Assembly: GCA_014859305.1 (NCBI GenBank)
Contig: JACUUM010000029.1
Span: forward strand, 1-32,996
DNA: 32,996 bases
Direction of reading: 5' to 3'
Source of the DNA: Coriobacteriia bacterium
GTDB lineage: Bacteria; Actinomycetota; Coriobacteriia; Anaerosomatales; Kmv31
Shown here: positions 29,686 through 32,996 of the stretch, one piece after another
Layout: each line of letters starts with the position of its first letter
How positions within the stretch are numbered: the stretch's first letter is position 1
Made by a program: the position numbers and the translations under genes
Notes under the pieces: model-generated
Seen by the model: the letters and a program-made list of their open reading frames with translations, nothing else
Told to the model about the DNA's origin: nothing
The model's database searches: none

Positions 29686-31218
29686 ATGGCGGTACCGGCC
29701 GAGCCCCTGCGGGTCGCGCTCGTCGAAGCCGGCTCGCCCGGGCTGAACATATACTCCCACGTCTCCATGGGGCGCGGGACGGCGATCCTCGCGACGGTGG
29801 TGCGCGACGCGGGGTTCGAGGTACGCGGCTTCATCGAGGACGTGAGCGGCAAGGACTCGATCGACTGGGACTTCGTCGGCGGCGCCCGCGTGGTCGGGTT
29901 CTCCGCGATCACCTGCACGCTCACCCGCACTCGCGACCTCGTGAGCGAGACGCGGAGGCGGAACCCGGCTGCCGCGATCGTCCTCGGCGGACCGGAGCCG
30001 ACCTGCGCGCCGCAACGAGCGTTCGAAGCGGGTGCCGACTACGTCATCAGGGGCGAGGGGGAGTTCACCCTGCCGGAGTTCCTCCGGAAGCTGGCCGAGG
30101 GTGCGGACGTGCGCGACGTGCCCGGGGTGTGCTGGATGGAGGACGGCGCCCTGCGCAGCGGACCGCCCCCGCGTCAGCTCACGCGCGAGGAGGTCTCCGC
30201 GCTGCCGCTGGTGGACGAGTCGCTGGTGGCGGGTGCGGAGCAGCGGACGACCGGTCTCGTGTGGCGCTCGCGCGGGTGTCCCGAGCGCTGCGGGTTCTGT
30301 GAGGTGCACGAGATCTGGCCCCGGTACGTGCTGCGCGAGGAGGAGACGAGCGTCGAGGAGCTCGTTCGCTGCCAGGAAGCCGGCCGGGGAGGGGCGTTCC
30401 TCATCGACGACAACGCCGCGGCCAACAAGCCCTCGTTCAAGCGCTTCCTCCGAGGAGCGATCGAGCGCGGCTTCTCGCGGCCCATCGCGGTGCAGCTCAG
30501 GGCCGACGCGGTGTTCGACTCGGACGGGCGGCTCGACCACGAGCTCCTGCGTCTGCTGCGCGACCTCGCCCCGACCACGATGGTGTGCGTGGGGGTGGAG
30601 TCGGCCGACGACGCCGGCCTCCTGGAGATCGGCAAGCGCGACGACAGCACGCGCATGGCCGCCGCCTTGAAGGCGATGCGCGGGTACGGACTGCTGGTGC
30701 ACGGCATGTTCATCGCCCTGGCGGGGGACACGGTCGAGACGCTGAGGCGCAACGGCCGCTACGCCCGCCGGTACGTGACCAGCCTCCAGTACCTGTTCGA
30801 GACGCCGCTCCCGGGCACGAAGCGGACCGCCGAGCACGAGCGTGCGGGCCGCGTGATCTTCCGCGACCTCGCGGAGCTGCGGTTCCTCGACGGCATGCAC
30901 GTGTCCATCCGCCCGGAGAACATGTCCCCACGCGAGATGCAGGACCGAGTCCTCGCGGAGTACCGCCGCTTCTACTCGCGGGTCCGGCTCACCTGCGCGT
31001 TCCTCGGCGGGCTGCTGCTGCGGTACCGGCGCCTGGGACCGGGGCACCGAGCGTATCTCAGGACCCTGGGGGGGTTCGACAGGCTCCGCGAGTGGGCGTG
31101 GCTGCACCTGCAGTTCAAGTTCGCTCCGTGGGTACTGCTGCGCATCGGCCGCAGGCGCGTGCTCGACTTCCTGCACGACACGGACTACGCGGCCTACCGC
31201 GAGCGGCTGGAGGGGTAG
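29686..31218 (+). CDS. B12-binding radical-SAM protein
   Basis: A 510-residue enzyme. Residues about 10-150 form a cobalamin-binding-like domain (LNIYSHVSMGRGTAIL, VVGFSAITCTLTRTRDL, IVLGGPEPT, DYVIRGEGEFTLPEFL). The radical-SAM motif is RGCPERCGFC (Cys198, 202, 205). Later parts include IDDNAAANKPSF, CVGVESADDAGLLEIGKR and a C-terminal DUF4070-like region. It belongs to the BchE/HpnJ-like superfamily, which does methylations or cyclisations. The conserved His of the classic B12 DxHxxG motif is not seen, so cobalamin use is uncertain. ATG 29686 has GAGGGGG. The DUF2795-like gene follows after 29 nt. Confidence 0.85.
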   Translation: MAVPAEPLRVALVEAGSPGLNIYSHVSMGRGTAILATVVRDAGFEVRGFIEDVSGKDSIDWDFVGGARVVGFSAITCTLTRTRDLVSETRRRNPAAAIVLGGPEPTCAPQRAFEAGADYVIRGEGEFTLPEFLRKLAEGADVRDVPGVCWMEDGALRSGPPPRQLTREEVSALPLVDESLVAGAEQRTTGLVWRSRGCPERCGFCEVHEIWPRYVLREEETSVEELVRCQEAGRGGAFLIDDNAAANKPSFKRFLRGAIERGFSRPIAVQLRADAVFDSDGRLDHELLRLLRDLAPTTMVCVGVESADDAGLLEIGKRDDSTRMAAALKAMRGYGLLVHGMFIALAGDTVETLRRNGRYARRYVTSLQYLFETPLPGTKRTAEHERAGRVIFRDLAELRFLDGMHVSIRPENMSPREMQDRVLAEYRRFYSRVRLTCAFLGGLLLRYRRLGPGHRAYLRTLGGFDRLREWAWLHLQFKFAPWVLLRIGRRRVLDFLHDTDYAAYRERLEG

Positions 31219-31247
31219 GGATCGGCCCTGAGGCCAGGGAGGACGTC

Positions 31248-31514
31248 ATGGACATGGCGCAGATAGACCGCATGCAGGGCTGGATCGCCGAGAACACCGG
31301 CGAGCGCGTCTCTCGCGACGAGCTGCTCGGGAAGGCACGCGGTTCCGACCTCCCGCAGGAGGTCAAGCGGCTCATGGAGGAGATGCCCGAGGGCGAGTGG
31401 GCCCGGGACGACCTCGTCGGCGAGCTCCGGCGCGTGGCGCAGGAGCGCTTCGGCGCCGGGGTCGGGGCGGACATGGGCGGCGAGCTGGGCGGGGGCGGCG
31501 TTTTCGGGGAGTAG
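31248..31514 (+). CDS. DUF2795-like small protein
   Basis: An 88-residue protein: SRDELLGKARGSDLPQEVKR then LMEEMPEGEWARDDLVGELR fits DUF2795, where a helix with a conserved LP-x-xxY/W ends a small helical fold. A Gly-rich tail (GADMGGELGGGGVFGE) ends the chain. It is probably cytoplasmic. ATG 31248 has a GGGAGG site. It may be co-transcribed with the radical-SAM gene. Its function is unknown. Confidence 0.65.
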   Translation: MDMAQIDRMQGWIAENTGERVSRDELLGKARGSDLPQEVKRLMEEMPEGEWARDDLVGELRRVAQERFGAGVGADMGGELGGGGVFGE

Positions 31515-31586
31515 CGCGGCCGCCGCCGGCAGCGAGGCCGGCCGGCCGATCCGCTTGGTCGCTCCGCGGTTCCCGCCGGCCCGTGG

Positions 31587-32411
31587 CTATCCGACGGGCT
31601 TGCGCGCGCTGACGTGCACGCTCGCGAACAGGCCCGCGGCGTTTCGCGCCTGCTCCGGCGACAGCCGCCCGGCCAGTCCCAGGTCGTCCACGAGCATCGC
31701 CAACGTCGAGTCGTCCTCGTCCGCGAACGGGCGCTCCTCGGTGACCCGCACGTCCTCGAACCCCGCGGCCGCGATGTCGGCCAGGTAGCCTTCCTTGGGC
31801 GAGGCGCCCGCGAGGCACCCCGCATAGGCATCGACCGAGTCCCTGAGCGCCTGGGGCGGCTCTCCGAGGGTCACGATGTCGCTCACCTCCAGTCGCCCCC
31901 CCGGCTTGAGCGCGCGGAACGCCTCGCGGAACGCCTGCGGCTTGTCCGGGACGAGGTTGACCACGCAGTTCGAGATCACGACGTCCGCCACGGAGTCCGC
32001 GACCGGCAGAGCCTCGAGCTCGCCGAGGCGGAACTCGACGTTGCCGTAGCCGCCTTCGCGCGCGTTGCGCCGGGCGAGGTCGATCATCTCGGCGGTCATG
32101 TCCACGCCGATCACGCTGCCGGCAGGGCCGACTCGCCGAGCCGCGATGAAGCAGTCGATGCCGCCGCCCGAGCCCAGGTCGACCACCGTCTCGCCTTCCC
32201 GCAGGGCCGCGACCGCCGTCGGGTCGCCGCAGCCAAGACCCAGGCCGGCGCCTATCGGGACCTCCGCGAGCTCGGCGGGGGAGTAGCCCGCCTGGCAGCC
32301 GGCGCCCCCTGAATCGCAGCAGGCCGGCGACGCGCACTCCTGACGCTCGGGGGCGTTCGCCCGAGCCCGCGCGGCGTAGCGCTCACGCACCGCCCTCTTG
32401 ACGTCGTCCAT
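31587..32411 (-). CDS. arsM: Arsenite S-adenosylmethyltransferase
   Basis: Methylates arsenite to mono-, di- and trimethyl forms, using SAM. It has 274 residues. The family pattern is clear: [82 protein letters not shown] and AYAGCLAGA. The three conserved cysteines that bind As(III) are GLGC, SNC and AGC. An N-terminal cysteine cluster (CASPACC, GAGC) is usual in anaerobe enzymes. It begins 6 nt after the AbrB-type gene, so the two form an operon. Confidence 0.93.
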   Translation of the reverse strand: MDDVKRAVRERYAARARANAPERQECASPACCDSGGAGCQAGYSPAELAEVPIGAGLGLGCGDPTAVAALREGETVVDLGSGGGIDCFIAARRVGPAGSVIGVDMTAEMIDLARRNAREGGYGNVEFRLGELEALPVADSVADVVISNCVVNLVPDKPQAFREAFRALKPGGRLEVSDIVTLGEPPQALRDSVDAYAGCLAGASPKEGYLADIAAAGFEDVRVTEERPFADEDDSTLAMLVDDLGLAGRLSPEQARNAAGLFASVHVSARKPVG

Positions 32412-32417
32412 CCCCGG

Positions 32418-32678
32418 TCACCTTCCCTCCAGCAACGGGCCGAGCATGTCCCTGACGGCCTCGGCCAACCTGTCGGCGCGCACCAGAGCGATACAGCAGG
32501 TGCCGGCGCCCTCGCCGTACGTCACCACCGCGAGCTTGTCGCCCGCCTCGAGCCCGAGCCTGGTCCGGACGTGCTTCGGCAGCACGAGCTGCCCGCGCTC
32601 GTCCACGCTCACCACCGCCTCCATCCGGCAGCAGGCGGGCTCCGGCCCACAGCCCCCGCCCGCGCTCTCCTTCGCCAT
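32418..32678 (-). CDS. AbrB/SpoVT-type regulator, HgcC-like (HgcAB-associated family)
   Basis: An 86-residue swapped-hairpin DNA-binding protein: EAVVSVDERGQLVLPKHVRT and LGLEAGDKLAVVTYG are the AbrB/MazE/SpoVT fold. Cysteines in GGCGPEPACC at the N-terminus and TCCIALV near the end give a CC...CC set that could bind As(III) or another thiophilic metal. The same pattern occurs in the protein called HgcAB-associated HgcC. No hgcA or hgcB is in the window. It is first in an operon with arsM and has a strong promoter, so I infer it regulates the operon in response to arsenic. Confidence 0.8.
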   Translation of the reverse strand: MAKESAGGGCGPEPACCRMEAVVSVDERGQLVLPKHVRTRLGLEAGDKLAVVTYGEGAGTCCIALVRADRLAEAVRDMLGPLLEGR

Positions 32679-32713
32679 GCCGGCCTCCGCTCGTTCGACG
32701 CGCCCGGATCATC

Positions 32714-32747
32714 ATCAGAATAGTCAGAGAAATCAGAAGCGTCAACA
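32714..32747. repeat. Four 7-mers at 9-bp period overlapping the arsM operon promoter
   Basis: ATCAGAA (32714-32720), GTCAGAG (32723-32729), ATCAGAA (32732-32738) and GTCAACA (32741-32747) repeat every 9 bp. They cover the -10, spacer and -35 of the operon promoter and stand out as AT-rich. This looks like an iterated operator. Confidence 0.55.
32717..32745 (-). promoter_or_regulatory. Sigma-A promoter of the HgcC-like/arsM operon
   Basis: On the minus strand TTGACG (32745-32740), a 17-nt spacer, and TATTCT (32722-32717). Spacing is ideal and both boxes are near consensus. It lies 39 nt upstream of ATG 32678. Confidence 0.7.
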
Positions 32748-32914
32748 ACAACGACCTCGAGTGGGGCGTCGCCGCGCAGCGCACCTTCGGGGAGCGTGCC
32801 GTCCGCGACGCTCACCGAGGAGGTGGCAGGCGATCGGCGGTTGGGAACAAGACGGATGGCGGACCGAGCCCGTCGGCGGACGGGGCGGGAGGACGCGAGT
32901 CGGGAGGCTGCGGA

Positions 32915-32996
32915 ATGGCGATCAGACGGCAGATCCTGCGGTTCGAGTACACCGAGACGCTGGACGAGAAGACGCGCGAGCTCGTGGGCCTCGCGG
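32915..32996 (+). CDS. Carboxymuconolactone-decarboxylase-like (AhpD-type) protein, partial
   Basis: The first 27 residues of a gene running off the right edge: AIRRQILRFEYTETLDEKTR then ELVGLA. LDEKTRELVGLA is the usual helix at the start of carboxymuconolactone decarboxylase/AhpD domains. ATG 32915 follows GGGAGGCTG. It diverges from the arsenic operon, and AhpD-like genes often sit beside arsM or HgcC-like genes in anaerobes. The rest is not visible. Confidence 0.6.
   Translation, partial: MAIRRQILRFEYTETLDEKTRELVGLA

Noticed and set aside
1-32996. CRISPR arrays, tRNA or rRNA genes, and transposases
   Set aside because: No array of spaced repeats, no clover-leaf-like segment, and no transposase or integrase motif could be found by eye.

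Overview
The window is GC-rich, with a bias toward G or C at third codon positions, many GTG starts and strong GGAGG-type ribosome binding sites. Long-form HisG, a protein with three cell-wall-binding-2 repeats, DUF6584- and DUF6483-like proteins and radical-SAM enzymes suggest a high-GC Actinomycetota chromosome, perhaps a Coriobacteriia or Anaerosomatales relative. That placement is an inference. I found no rRNA, tRNA or CRISPR array.

Region 1 (1-5900) is a small defence-type island with visibly lower GC. It starts inside the last codons of a type ISP restriction-modification gene. A tight three-gene operon follows: an active-looking Ser/Thr protein kinase, an unrecognised 386-residue protein, and a winged-helix plus PD-(D/E)XK-like protein. 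After the operon lies a broken second copy of the type ISP C-terminus. The two copies share 53 bp with two mismatches, so the cassette appears to have entered the 3' end of the restriction gene. Next come an Mrr-type restriction endonuclease with an EVE-like N-terminus, a small GIY-YIG-like remnant, and an MqsR-like toxin with an MqsA/Panacea fusion antitoxin.

Region 2 (5900-16260) is mainly housekeeping: pyrE, purD, a HemW-like radical-SAM protein, purE, a PRC-barrel protein, an RlmL-type methyltransferase, two paralogous lipoproteins, an NAD(P)-binding protein, hisG, a two-gene membrane/PAS sensor module without a kinase domain, and fpg.

Region 3 (16260-25050) looks like a stress or envelope-adaptation cluster. 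It has four divergent DUF2383/ferritin-like proteins and one hemerythrin protein, two paralogous membrane-anchored proteins sharing a VPRIxLGLYGQ motif, a GAF protein with a decayed SpoIIE-type domain, DUF6584- and DUF6483-like proteins, a VOC-fold protein with a helical tail, and a cysteine-rich membrane protein. GGGTAT or GGGTAC boxes recur upstream of many genes from about 9.3 to 29.7 kb. Several have a GTTA, GTTC or GTCA box 15-16 nt upstream, as in sigma-B/sigma-F promoters, which hints at one stress regulon.

Region 4 (25150-32996) holds a secreted BNR-repeat protein with cell-wall-binding repeats, a SAM methyltransferase, a TVP38/DedA-type membrane protein, a two-helix potassium channel, a B12-binding radical-SAM protein and a DUF2795-like protein. 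It ends with an arsenic module: an AbrB-type HgcC-like regulator with arsM behind a strong promoter overlaid by a 9-bp periodic repeat, and a divergent, truncated carboxymuconolactone-decarboxylase-like gene.
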